A stretch of 56,130 nucleotides of DNA from Acidimicrobiales bacterium (GTDB lineage Bacteria; Actinomycetota; Acidimicrobiia; Acidimicrobiales; Aldehydirespiratoraceae): contig JAJCXY010000031.1 of the NCBI GenBank assembly GCA_029263215.1, positions 1 through 56,130 on the forward strand. Direction: 5' to 3'. How positions within the stretch are numbered: position 1 is the stretch's first letter; every line of letters begins with the position of its first letter. A model generated the notes under the pieces. It saw only the letters and a program-made list of their open reading frames with translations. It was not told where the DNA came from and made no database searches. Shown here one piece after another: positions 45,450 through 55,306 of this stretch. A program made the position numbers and the translations under genes.

Positions 45450-46559
45450 ATGCGTATCCCCCGCGGGGCCTGGATGGCCGCGTCCATCGTGCTGGCATCA
45501 TGTGGCACCTCCTCGGTCGAGCTAGGCCAGGCCGATGCCGACAGCGCGACCACGGTTGCTCCCGCCCCCACTGCGTCGCCAACCACCTCGACGACAAGCA
45601 CCACCGAGCCGGCATCGTCCACCACGAGCACGTCGACCACCTCCAGCACCACGAGCTCCACAACATCAACGTCGAGCACCACGACCGTCGCCGTCAGTGG
45701 ACTGGTGCTCGACGACGAGGGTGTGCCGGTCAACGGCCAAACCGATGGCGTGCTGATCACCCCCACCGGCTGGATCACACCGGTGCTCGGCACCACGTCC
45801 ACCGGCTGGCGGGTCTGGACCCCGTGTGGAAACGAAGCCGAGCTCCAGGATGGGCGCCTGATCGAGGGGGCCGACATCGTGCTCGATCCTGGCCATGGTG
45901 GCTCAGCGGAGCCGGGAGCGGTGGGCCCGGGCGGACTGCGCGAAGCCGATCTCAACCTCGAGGTGGCACTTCGAGTGCGAGACCGTCTCGTGGGTGCGGG
46001 GTACTCCGTGATCATGACCCGCCAAACCGATGTGAGGCTGCCGATCGTCACCAGGGGCGAGATCGGGCAGGCCCTCGATCCGATCGCATTCATCTCGATT
46101 CATCACAACGCCGGCACTGATTCGCCCAGCACGGAGCCCGGCACCGAGATGTGGCATCAGATCGAGTCTTCGGATTCGAAGCGACTGGCCGGCCTGCTCT
46201 ACGAGGAGGCCCTTTCGGCGCTCTCGGGTTACGACGCTTCATGGGTGAGTCTGGAAGATGCGGGGGCGATGAGCCGCCCCAACCGGGAGGGCACCGATTA
46301 CTACGGCGTACTCCGCAGGCCCGGGCCGGTCACGAGCGTTCTCGCCGAGTTTGCCTATGTGTCCAACGCCAGCGAGGAGCAGTTGCTGGGCCAGACCGAG
46401 GTGCAGGACGCTCTCGCCGATGCGGTGCTGCGGGCCGTCGACCGGTTTGTGGAGACCGATGATCCTGGCAGTGGGTTCACCCTCGATCCGATCTTCCGCG
46501 GCTACGGGCCTTCCGGCGCCGGTCGTACCGACGACTGCACCGATCCCCGACTCCAATGA
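45450..46559 (+). CDS. Lipoprotein N-acetylmuramoyl-L-alanine amidase
   Basis: 369 residues. A lipoprotein signal (IVLASC, lipid Cys at about residue 18) and a long Thr/Ser-rich linker precede an Amidase_3 domain. Zinc and catalytic residues: His in LDPGHGG, Glu in READLNLEVA, His in SIHHNA and the late Glu in VLAEFAYVSN. It would cleave the peptide stem from glycan strands outside the membrane. A short module before the domain (GWRVWTPCG) and the C-terminal DDCTDP recur in the next gene and may form a disulfide. ATG 45450 starts the signal peptide; no good ribosome site is seen. Confidence 0.88.
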   Translation: MRIPRGAWMAASIVLASCGTSSVELGQADADSATTVAPAPTASPTTSTTSTTEPASSTTSTSTTSSTTSSTTSTSSTTTVAVSGLVLDDEGVPVNGQTDGVLITPTGWITPVLGTTSTGWRVWTPCGNEAELQDGRLIEGADIVLDPGHGGSAEPGAVGPGGLREADLNLEVALRVRDRLVGAGYSVIMTRQTDVRLPIVTRGEIGQALDPIAFISIHHNAGTDSPSTEPGTEMWHQIESSDSKRLAGLLYEEALSALSGYDASWVSLEDAGAMSRPNREGTDYYGVLRRPGPVTSVLAEFAYVSNASEEQLLGQTEVQDALADAVLRAVDRFVETDDPGSGFTLDPIFRGYGPSGAGRTDDCTDPRLQ

Positions 46560-47599
46560 CTCGGGCCTGGCCGAGCCTGATCACTGTGAGCCTGGTAGTG
46601 GCTGCGGCCGCGTGTGGCACCGGCGACGGCGGGGTCGAGCTCGTCGACCCTGTTCCCACGCTCTTCGCCGACCACGACTCTCAGGGGAGCGGTCAAGACG
46701 CATCGGATCCGGCTACTAGTGAAGCCACCGAACCAGCGCCACCGATCGCCGATCTCCTTCCCTCGCCGCGCCCCGGGGGCCTCGGTGTCATCGAGATCGC
46801 CGGAGTAGCGGTGCCGGTGACGGCGGCGACCGTTGGTGGCTGGGAGGTGGCAACGCCATGCGGGTTCACCGCGGAGATCACCGACCGATCACCGCGCTCG
46901 GGCATTCTGGTGGTGCTCGATCCCGGACACGGCGGCGACGACGACGGAGCTCAGGCGACCGATCCGGCGATCAGCGAAGACGAACTCAACGTGGCAGTAG
47001 CGGTGGCAACCGCGGCACGACTCGAGGCGCAAGGTATTGCGACGCTGGTAACCCGCACCGCCGACATCCAGCTGCCGGCGGCGGCGAGGGCCGGGTTGGT
47101 GGAGGCGAGTGGTGCCCTGGTCTTCGTGTCGATCCATCATCGAGGCGAAGATGGGCCCCTTGCCATCGAGCCGGGCACGGAGGTCTTTCATCAGGTCGAC
47201 TCCGAAGAGGGAAGCCGTCTCGGTGGCCTGATCCACGAGGAGCTCACCCGGGCGCTCCTGGTGGCCGGAGTGGATTGGGCGGCACCCATCGAACCCGGGG
47301 TGCGCTATCTGCTCAACCAGCGCGGATCCGACTTCTTCACCGTGCTGCGTGAAACCCCCACGGCGGCGAGCGTGCTGGTGGAGGTGGCGTCGCTCGCCTC
47401 AGCGTCGGGCGCCGCGTTCCTCGCCACGGTTGATGCAGTGGAGCGAGAGGCGACCGGGCTCAGCGAGGCGGTGATCCGTTTCCTCGTGACCCGCGATGCC
47501 GGCAGCGGCTATGTGGAACCCGTCGAGCGGGTGAGGGAAGCGCCGTCCGGCGTTGACACGAGCGAGTGTGTCGACCCGCTCGTGTCAACCGCGGACTGA
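46556..47599 (+). CDS. Second lipoprotein amidase, paralogue of the preceding gene
   Basis: 347 residues. Lipobox AAAC at about residue 20, a short acidic linker, the module GWEVATPCG, and an Amidase_3 domain with LDPGHGG, EDELNVAVA, SIHHRG and VLVEVASLAS, so metal and catalytic residues are kept. It shares order and C-terminal motif (SECVDP) with the upstream gene, overlapping it by ATGA, and looks like an old tandem duplication. The last codons include a 13-bp inverted repeat. Confidence 0.87.
   Translation: MTRAWPSLITVSLVVAAAACGTGDGGVELVDPVPTLFADHDSQGSGQDASDPATSEATEPAPPIADLLPSPRPGGLGVIEIAGVAVPVTAATVGGWEVATPCGFTAEITDRSPRSGILVVLDPGHGGDDDGAQATDPAISEDELNVAVAVATAARLEAQGIATLVTRTADIQLPAAARAGLVEASGALVFVSIHHRGEDGPLAIEPGTEVFHQVDSEEGSRLGGLIHEELTRALLVAGVDWAAPIEPGVRYLLNQRGSDFFTVLRETPTAASVLVEVASLASASGAAFLATVDAVEREATGLSEAVIRFLVTRDAGSGYVEPVERVREAPSGVDTSECVDPLVSTAD
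47552..47589 (+). terminator. Inverted repeat in the 3' end of the second amidase gene
   Basis: GTTGACACGAGCG (47552-47564) and CGCTCGTGTCAAC (47577-47589) are perfect complements around a 12-nt loop, inside the last codons. No U-tract follows. It may act as a terminator between convergent genes or protect the mRNA end. Confidence 0.45.
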
Positions 47600-47603
47600 A
47601 AGG

Positions 47604-48032
47604 TCAGAACTGGGTGGGAGGAGCGTCGCCGCCTGCAGCCTGCATGTCCATGTAGGCGCCGGCCACGATTACCGCGGATGCGATCCAGCCGAGCAGTACG
47701 CCGATGGCGGCACCGTCACGGAACTGGAGACCGAACGTGATGAGGAAGGCAGAGAAACCGAGTATCAGGTGGAGCTGATCGTGGTTGAAGCCGAGCACGC
47801 GCTCCGGCATCGAGACGTTGGCGAACGTGGTGAGAGCCACCCCGCCACCGACCACGAGACCTATGAGGGCGACCATGATGCCGTGCAGCCCGAAGCCTTC
47901 GACTTCCCAGCCACTCGCGCCGATGCTGAATCCACCGGAGCTCACGCTGAACCAGTCGAGAAACGACGAGAGCAGTAGCACCGCTCCGCCGGCAATCAAC
48001 ATGATCGTGCTGGGCTTGATGTTGTTGTCCAT
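47604..48032 (-). CDS. Small four-helix membrane protein, unknown function
   Basis: 142 residues with four hydrophobic helices (about 8-25, 50-70, 88-103, 110-128). The first loop is Gly/Ser-rich (FSVSSGGFSIGASGWE). It resembles small DUF-type actinobacterial membrane proteins but I cannot name a family. ATG 48032 has a strong upstream GGGAGG. It converges with the amidase genes (4-nt gap). Confidence 0.7.
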   Translation of the reverse strand: MDNNIKPSTIMLIAGGAVLLLSSFLDWFSVSSGGFSIGASGWEVEGFGLHGIMVALIGLVVGGGVALTTFANVSMPERVLGFNHDQLHLILGFSAFLITFGLQFRDGAAIGVLLGWIASAVIVAGAYMDMQAAGGDAPPTQF

Positions 48033-48139
48033 GTGTCCTCCCGGGACGTTTCAGAAACATGGCAACAGTAGTCCACACTGTCCGCGCGACGACTGTTTGT
48101 GCTCAAAGCTCCGTCTTCGTTGAGGGAGAGGGCGACTGG

Positions 48140-48145
48140 TAGGTT
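48140..48145 (+). promoter_or_regulatory. Putative promoter, leaderless purH
   Basis: TAGGTT ends 6 nt before GTG 48152. A weak -35 (TTCGTT, 48116-48121) lies 18 bp upstream. Confidence 0.5.
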
Positions 48146-48151
48146 CACGCC

Positions 48152-49690
48152 GTGCCCGCCCCGGAACCCGAAGCTCGTAGCGCCCTACTCTCCGTGTTCG
48201 ACAAGACCGGGATCGTGGCCCTGGCCGGCGGTCTGTTGGAACTCGGATGGGAGCTGATCTCCAGCGGCGGAACCGCACGGGTGATCGCCGAGGCCGGCCT
48301 ACCCGTCACCGATGTGGCCGACCACACAGGTTCACCGATCATGCTGGGCCATCGAGTGGTGACCCTTCACCCGAAAATTCATGGTGGCATACTCGCCGAC
48401 CGCGACAATCCCGAACACCGCGCCGACCTGGTCGCCAACGACATCGTCCCCATCGACTTGGTGGTGGGCAACCTCTATCCGTTCCGAGATGAGCCGGGCA
48501 TAGAGATGATCGACATCGGCGGGCCCACGATGGTGAGAGCAGCGGCCAAGAACCACGCTCATGTCGGTATCGCCGTCGACCCCGCCGACTATCCGACGAT
48601 CCTCGAAGAACTCCGATCTGTCGGCTGGCTCACCGAAGCGACGCGTCGCCGCCTGGCCCGTGCGGCGTTTGCCCATACCGCTGCCTACGACGCCAGCATC
48701 GTCGGCTGGCTCGACGCCACCGACGATCCACCCGCGACTCTGCCGCCCACGATCCACCTCGCCCTGGAACGAACCGACGTCCTTCGCTACGGCGAGAACC
48801 CCCACCAGGCCGGCGCTCGCTATCGCTCGATAGGCGAGGCATCGATGTGGGACACCGTCGAGCAGCACTCGGGTGTGGCGCTCAGCTACCTCAACCTGTT
48901 CGATGCCGATGCTGCGTGGCGCTTGGCCCACGACCTCGGCGATGGTCCGGCGGTGGCGATCATCAAGCACGCCAACCCGTGCGGTGTGGCCGTGGGCTCC
49001 GATGTTGCCGCGGCCTATGCACGAGCTTTCGAGTGCGACCCCCGCAGTGCGTTCGGTGGGATCGTGGCCACCAATCAGACGATCAATCTGGCCACCGTTG
49101 AAGCAATGGAGGCCGCCGCGCAGGCCGACGTGGTGATCGCCCCCGGCTACGACCCAGGCGTCGTCGAGCGCCTGATCGCGAAGCGCAAGAACACCCGCAT
49201 CCTCACCGCGGTTGCCGCCGAACCCGCAACGGACGGTCTCGAGCTGAGGCAGATCGGTGGAGGTTTCCTGGTTCAGGAGGCTCACCATTTCGCTTCACCA
49301 CCTCAGTCGTGGCAGGTGGTGACCGATCGCCGACCCACCGAATCGGAGATGAAGGATGCAGCTTTCGCGTGGCGGGTATGTGGTCACGTGACCTCCAATG
49401 CGATCGTTCTCGCCCGTGATGGGGTGGCCTGGGGCATCGGCGCCGGGCAACAGAATCGTGTGGAGGCCGGCGAGATCGCCGCGTCCAAGGCCGACGGCCG
49501 AGCTGAGGGAGGCGCTTGCGCGAGCGATGCCTTCTACCCCTTCCCCGACGGCATCCACGCGGCTGCCGACTCGGGCGCGGCGGTGATCGTGCAGCCGGGC
49601 GGTTCGATGGGTGATGGCGCCACGATCGAAGCTGCCAACGAGCGGGGTGTGGCGATGGTGTTCACCGGTGAACGACATTTTCTGCACTGA
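48152..49690 (+). CDS. purH: Bifunctional AICAR transformylase / IMP cyclohydrolase
   Basis: Last two steps of de novo IMP synthesis. 512 residues. The N-terminal cyclohydrolase domain has LLSVFDKTGI, LISSGGTAR, TLHPKIHGGIL and DIGGPTMVRAAAKNH; the C-terminal transformylase domain has RYGENPHQAG, IIKHANPCGVAVG and the FFPFxD-like FYPFPDGI near the end. GTG start without a ribosome site, probably leaderless. Confidence 0.96.
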   Translation: MPAPEPEARSALLSVFDKTGIVALAGGLLELGWELISSGGTARVIAEAGLPVTDVADHTGSPIMLGHRVVTLHPKIHGGILADRDNPEHRADLVANDIVPIDLVVGNLYPFRDEPGIEMIDIGGPTMVRAAAKNHAHVGIAVDPADYPTILEELRSVGWLTEATRRRLARAAFAHTAAYDASIVGWLDATDDPPATLPPTIHLALERTDVLRYGENPHQAGARYRSIGEASMWDTVEQHSGVALSYLNLFDADAAWRLAHDLGDGPAVAIIKHANPCGVAVGSDVAAAYARAFECDPRSAFGGIVATNQTINLATVEAMEAAAQADVVIAPGYDPGVVERLIAKRKNTRILTAVAAEPATDGLELRQIGGGFLVQEAHHFASPPQSWQVVTDRRPTESEMKDAAFAWRVCGHVTSNAIVLARDGVAWGIGAGQQNRVEAGEIAASKADGRAEGGACASDAFYPFPDGIHAAADSGAAVIVQPGGSMGDGATIEAANERGVAMVFTGERHFLH

Positions 49691-49717
49691 CGCGAAGCCA
49701 AACGGGGGACACCGACG

Positions 49718-50398
49718 ATGAGTGAGCCGAAGGGCCAAGAATGGGCGACGGCGGTGCAGGCCACCCGGCGCGCGGCCGTGTTCTACCTTTTTGTCAGGAC
49801 CTTCCTCCGCCTCGTGATCATGCCGTGGCTGCGGCTCCGCGAGCGCGGCCTGGAACACCTCGACATCGATGGTCCGGTGATTCTGGCGCCGGTTCACCGC
49901 TCCAATCTCGATTCGCTGGTGGTGGCCGCGGTATGCGACCGCCGACTTCGTGCTCTCGGAAAGCAGTCGCTCTTCAAGCCCGCGGCGATGGCCTGGGTGA
50001 ATTCAGCACTGGGCGCGATTCCGGTGAAGCGGGGTGAGGCCGACCGCGAGGCGATGAGAGTGGCCCGTGCGGTGATCAAGCAGGGGGAGATGATGATCGT
50101 CTTCCCCGAGGGCACCCGCCAGAGTGGGCGCACCGTCGAGGGCGTCTTCGACGGCACGGCATATCTCGCCAGCAAGACCGGTGCCCCCATAATCCCGATC
50201 GGAATTGCCGGCACCGAGGCAGCGATGCCCTCGGGGGCAAAGTTCATCCGGCGGGTGCGATGCGCGGTCGTGGTGGGAGAACCGATCGCACCACCCATTG
50301 GCCGCCTGAGCCGTCCTGCACTCTCCGAATTCAGCAGTGGTGTTTCGGCGCGGCTTCAGGAAGTGTTCGACGAGGCGCAGTCTTTGGCTTCGGGCTGA
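49718..50398 (+). CDS. 1-acyl-glycerol-3-phosphate acyltransferase-like protein
   Basis: 226 residues of the PlsC/AGPAT family that acylates lysophosphatidate at the membrane. Catalytic HRSNLDSL (HX4D) and substrate motif FPEGTRQSG are present, with a hydrophobic N-terminal stretch ([17 protein letters not shown]). ATG 49718 follows GGGGGA. A role in phospholipid synthesis is inferred from motifs only. Confidence 0.88.
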   Translation: MSEPKGQEWATAVQATRRAAVFYLFVRTFLRLVIMPWLRLRERGLEHLDIDGPVILAPVHRSNLDSLVVAAVCDRRLRALGKQSLFKPAAMAWVNSALGAIPVKRGEADREAMRVARAVIKQGEMMIVFPEGTRQSGRTVEGVFDGTAYLASKTGAPIIPIGIAGTEAAMPSGAKFIRRVRCAVVVGEPIAPPIGRLSRPALSEFSSGVSARLQEVFDEAQSLASG

Positions 50399-50440
50399 CA
50401 CGGGCAGCGGCCGGACCCGTCCGGGGCTGTTTTCGCCCGA

Positions 50441-50446
50441 TACGAT
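50441..50446 (+). promoter_or_regulatory. Putative -10 box, leaderless icd
   Basis: TACGAT ends 7 nt before ATG 50454; no Shine-Dalgarno sequence precedes the ATG. Confidence 0.5.
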
Positions 50447-50453
50447 CGCCGTC

Positions 50454-51650
<1,197 letters not shown>

Positions 51651-51688
51651 CGATCTGCCGATCTGCTTGCGGCGGGGATTCCCGCGGA

Positions 51689-51694
51689 TACCGT
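51689..51694 (+). promoter_or_regulatory. Putative -10 box, leaderless ABC exporter operon
   Basis: TACCGT ends 7 nt before GTG 51702. Confidence 0.45.
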
Positions 51695-51701
51695 GCGGTG
51701 C

Positions 51702-53462
51702 GTGGGCGACGTAGGCATCGAGAGTGAGCACATGTGGAGGCGTGGTGGGCGCCTGATCGCGCGCTCGCTGAAGGCCCATCCGTTCCATCACATCGTGGCG
51801 ATGCTCGGTGCGTTCCTCTTCGTTTTTGCGTCGATCGGAGGGGCGTGGGTGCTGGGAATCGTCACCGACGATCTGATCGTGCCGGCCTTCGAGGATGGCG
51901 ATGTGGATCGGGGCGACATCTGGGCCGCGATGGGCGCCATCGTAGGAGTGTCGCTGATTCGGGGTTTGGGCGTGATGATCCGCCGCTGGTTCCTGATGAC
52001 CGCGGAGTTACGCACCCAACGCGACTGGAGGCGTGAGCTGCTCAGGCACTACCTCGATGTGCCGCTCCGTTTTCATCGCGAGCGGCCCACCGGTGAGCTT
52101 CTCGCCCACGCCGACATCGATCTCACCAGCGCCACCAACGTGCTCAAGCCTCTTGCGTTTTCGGCCAGTGTGGTGCTGCTGGTGATCGTGGCGCTGATCA
52201 GCCTTCTGGTGATCCATCCCTTGCTCGCCTTGCTGGCCGCGGTGTTGTTCCCGGCTCTCGTGGTGATGAGCCAGCTCTACACATCGAAGGTGGAGGCACC
52301 GGCGGCACGCGCGCAGCAAGCGGTGGGCGATGTCTCATCGGTCACCCATGAGAGCTTCGAGGGTGCGCTCGTTGTGAAGACCCTTGGCCGTGAGAAGGCG
52401 GAGGTGGAGCGCCTGCGGGTCGCTTCCGATCGGCTGCGTGATGAGAGGGTGGTGGTCGGCCATCTTCGTGCCAGTCTCGAGCCGGCGATCGATGCCCTCC
52501 CCAGCTTCGGGATCATCGCCTTGCTGCTGGTCGGCTCATGGTTGGTTTCGCGGGGTTCGGCTTCGTCGGGCGATCTCGTTTTCGCGGCGGTGCTTTTCGG
52601 TCTGCTGTCCACCCCGCTTCGCGTGGTCGGGTTCTTCCTCGAGGAGATGCCCCGGTCGGTGGTGTCGCTGGATCGCGTCGATCGGGTGATGGCCACGCCT
52701 GTGGAGGACCGGCTCGGCTCGGCGAGTCTTCCGGCGGGGAGTCTGGGGCTCACGGTGCGAGGCCTCTCGGTGAATCACGGTGGTCATGCGGTGCTCGACG
52801 AGGTCGACGTCGAGATCAGTGCAGGTGAGACGGTTGCTCTGGTGGGAGCGACCGGCTCGGGTAAGTCGACCTTCGTGGAAGCCGTTGCCGGTCTCCTCGA
52901 CCGCTCTGGGGGAACGATCGAGTTGGGTGGGGTCGACCTCGACGACGTGTCAGCCAGTGAGTGGTCCGCTACCGTCGCGGTTGCGTTCCAGGAGTCGTTC
53001 CTGTTCGCCGACAGTGTCGGTGAGAATGTCGCGCTGGGCGGCGCGTCCGAGGCGCTCGTCACCGCTTCGCTCGGCACCGCGCAGGCCGCGAGATTCGTGT
53101 CGGAGCTCGACGCGGGCGCCCGCACGATCGTCGGGGAGCGTGGTGCCAGCCTCTCGGGCGGGCAGCGTCAGAGAATCGCTCTGGCTCGCGCCCTCGCCCG
53201 GCAGCCTCGCGTGCTGCTTCTCGACGACGCCACAAGCGCGGTCGATCCCCTGGTAGAGGCCGACATCCTCGATCGACTCAGGGACGATCTCGATGTCACC
53301 CTCGTGGTGGTGGCCCACCGGATCTCGACCATCCTCCTGGCTGATCGTGTGGTCTATCTCGACGAGGGTCGGGTGGCGGCGGTCGGAACTCATCAGGAAC
53401 TGCTGGCCCGCCCGGATTACAACGCCCTGGTCACCGCCTACGAACGGGCGGATCAGCAATGA
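51702..53462 (+). CDS. ABC exporter half-transporter, degenerate-site subunit
   Basis: 586 residues: six-helix membrane domain (about 25-330) and an ATPase domain. Walker A GATGSGKS (382-389), LSGGQ (484-488) and His in the H-loop are normal, but the catalytic Glu after Walker B is Asp (LLLDDATS, Asp509). Together with the next gene it fits a heterodimeric exporter in which one ATP site is inactive. The start GTG 51702 is preferred from the -10 box; GTG 51693 and ATG 51732 are alternatives. Substrate unknown. Confidence 0.9.
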   Translation: MGDVGIESEHMWRRGGRLIARSLKAHPFHHIVAMLGAFLFVFASIGGAWVLGIVTDDLIVPAFEDGDVDRGDIWAAMGAIVGVSLIRGLGVMIRRWFLMTAELRTQRDWRRELLRHYLDVPLRFHRERPTGELLAHADIDLTSATNVLKPLAFSASVVLLVIVALISLLVIHPLLALLAAVLFPALVVMSQLYTSKVEAPAARAQQAVGDVSSVTHESFEGALVVKTLGREKAEVERLRVASDRLRDERVVVGHLRASLEPAIDALPSFGIIALLLVGSWLVSRGSASSGDLVFAAVLFGLLSTPLRVVGFFLEEMPRSVVSLDRVDRVMATPVEDRLGSASLPAGSLGLTVRGLSVNHGGHAVLDEVDVEISAGETVALVGATGSGKSTFVEAVAGLLDRSGGTIELGGVDLDDVSASEWSATVAVAFQESFLFADSVGENVALGGASEALVTASLGTAQAARFVSELDAGARTIVGERGASLSGGQRQRIALARALARQPRVLLLDDATSAVDPLVEADILDRLRDDLDVTLVVVAHRISTILLADRVVYLDEGRVAAVGTHQELLARPDYNALVTAYERADQQ

Positions 53463-55306
53463 CCGCCGTCGACGAGTCCTCGCTTTCACCCGAGGAGCCT
53501 GTTGCTTCACTCCTCGACGACGACTCTGCTCCCGACGTAGGTGCGATGGAGGTCCTGCGTCGTGGTGTGGCGATATCCCCGGAGTTGAAGTCCGGCCTTT
53601 TCGTCACCGCTCTCATCGCCATCACCGCCGCCGTCGGTCGAGTGGTGATTCCCATCCTCATCCAGCAGATTCTCGACAACGGGATACTGGCCGATGGGGG
53701 TTATCGGTCCGGATTTATCTGGGCGGTTTCGGGTGCGGCCTTCGCAGTTGTGCTGATGGTGATGAGCACCACCCGAATCGCGCTCGTGCGACTCGTCGAG
53801 ATGGCCGAGTCAGTCCTGCTCGGTCTCCGGGTGCGGGTGTTCGAACACATTCACAAGTTGAGCCTGGCCGACCACACCGAATCTCGACAGGGCGTCCTGG
53901 TCTCCCGGGTGACTTCCGATGTGGAAACGCTCGCCCGGTTCACCCAGTGGGGCCTCATCAGCTGGATAACCGACACCGCCGTGATTGTCGGCACCCTCGT
54001 GGTGATGACTGTGTACAGCTGGCAGCTGACCCTCGTTGTGATCGCGGTTCATCTGCCTCTCGTGCCGTTCCTGCGGTGGGTGCAGAGGCACCAGTTCGCG
54101 GCCTATTCGCGGGTCAGGAGTCGAGTGGCCGACACCCTCGGGCTCACGTCGGAGGCCGTCACCGGTGCGCCGGTGATCAGGGCCTACGGCTACGACGGTC
54201 CGGTTCGCGAACGGCTCGACGAGTCGATCGACCGCCAGTATCGGGCCCAGCTCCGCTCCGGAATCTGGTTCGCGGGCATGCTGCCTGCGGTCGATTTCGT
54301 GTCGTCGATATCGCTCGCTGCGGCGCTGGGGGTCGGCGTCTGGTGGAGGGGCGAACTCGGTCTGGAGGTTGGTGAACTGGTTGCTTTCGTGTTCCTCGTC
54401 AACCTCATGCTCCAGCCCATCTCCCAGCTTGGCGAGGTTCTCGACCAGACCCAGACGGCGCTGGCCGGTTGGTGGAAGATCCTGAGGGTTCTCGACGTGC
54501 CGGTCGATGTGGCCGAGCCGGTCGAGGGGGTCGAGTTGGCGGCCGGACCCCTATCGATCGAGCTTGAGTCTGTCGGGTTCTCTTATCGTCGAGGCCCCCA
54601 GGTTCTACGCGATGTGTCGGTCTTGATCCCGGCTGAGAGCACTGTGGCGATAGTCGGAGAGACGGGGTCAGGCAAGACCACGTGTGCGCGCCTGTTCACC
54701 CGCCTGACCGACCCCACGAGCGGTGTGGTTCGTGTCGGTGGGGTCGATCTCCGCGAGGTCGATCCCGTTTCTCGCCATGCCAGCATCAGGATGGTGCCCC
54801 AGGACGGGTTCTTGTTCGACACCACCATCAGGGAAAACATCCGGTTCGGTCGCCCCGACTCGACGCCCGACGACGTGGATCATTCGATCAGCGAGCTCGG
54901 CTTGGGCGATTGGGTCGAAACTCTCCCCGACGGTCTCGACACCGTGGTGGGCGAGCGGGGTAGCCGCCTGTCGGTTGGTGAGCGCCAACTGGTTGCCCTG
55001 GCTCGAGCGGAGGTGGCCGACCCCGGTCTTCTTCTTCTCGACGAGGCGACCTCGGCGGTGGATCCCGAGACCGAAGAGGCTCTCGCCGCGGCTCTCGCCC
55101 GACTCGCCACCGGTCGCACCACCATCTCTATAGCTCACCGCCTGTCCACCGCCGAGCGCGCGGATCTGGTGCTCGTGTTCGACGCGGGCCAGATCGTGCA
55201 ACAGGGCCATCACCGTGAACTGATCGCTCAGCCCGGGATATATCAGAATCTCTATGAGTCGTGGATCGGCAACACCCGAACGGGTGCCGGCTCCCAGGCC
55301 GACTGA
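53459..55306 (+). CDS. ABC exporter half-transporter, canonical-Walker B subunit
   Basis: 615 residues. Six-helix membrane domain (about 45-340) and ATPase domain with Walker A GETGSGKT (400-407), canonical Walker B LLLDEATS (Glu529) and H-loop SIAHRLST, but the signature is LSVGE (504-508) instead of LSGGQ. The changes in the two subunits are complementary: this LSVGE and the partner's Asp fall in the same degenerate ATP site. It overlaps its partner by ATGA. Its 3' end overlaps the convergent GT87 gene by 55 nt. Confidence 0.92.
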   Translation: MTAVDESSLSPEEPVASLLDDDSAPDVGAMEVLRRGVAISPELKSGLFVTALIAITAAVGRVVIPILIQQILDNGILADGGYRSGFIWAVSGAAFAVVLMVMSTTRIALVRLVEMAESVLLGLRVRVFEHIHKLSLADHTESRQGVLVSRVTSDVETLARFTQWGLISWITDTAVIVGTLVVMTVYSWQLTLVVIAVHLPLVPFLRWVQRHQFAAYSRVRSRVADTLGLTSEAVTGAPVIRAYGYDGPVRERLDESIDRQYRAQLRSGIWFAGMLPAVDFVSSISLAAALGVGVWWRGELGLEVGELVAFVFLVNLMLQPISQLGEVLDQTQTALAGWWKILRVLDVPVDVAEPVEGVELAAGPLSIELESVGFSYRRGPQVLRDVSVLIPAESTVAIVGETGSGKTTCARLFTRLTDPTSGVVRVGGVDLREVDPVSRHASIRMVPQDGFLFDTTIRENIRFGRPDSTPDDVDHSISELGLGDWVETLPDGLDTVVGERGSRLSVGERQLVALARAEVADPGLLLLDEATSAVDPETEEALAAALARLATGRTTISIAHRLSTAERADLVLVFDAGQIVQQGHHRELIAQPGIYQNLYESWIGNTRTGAGSQAD

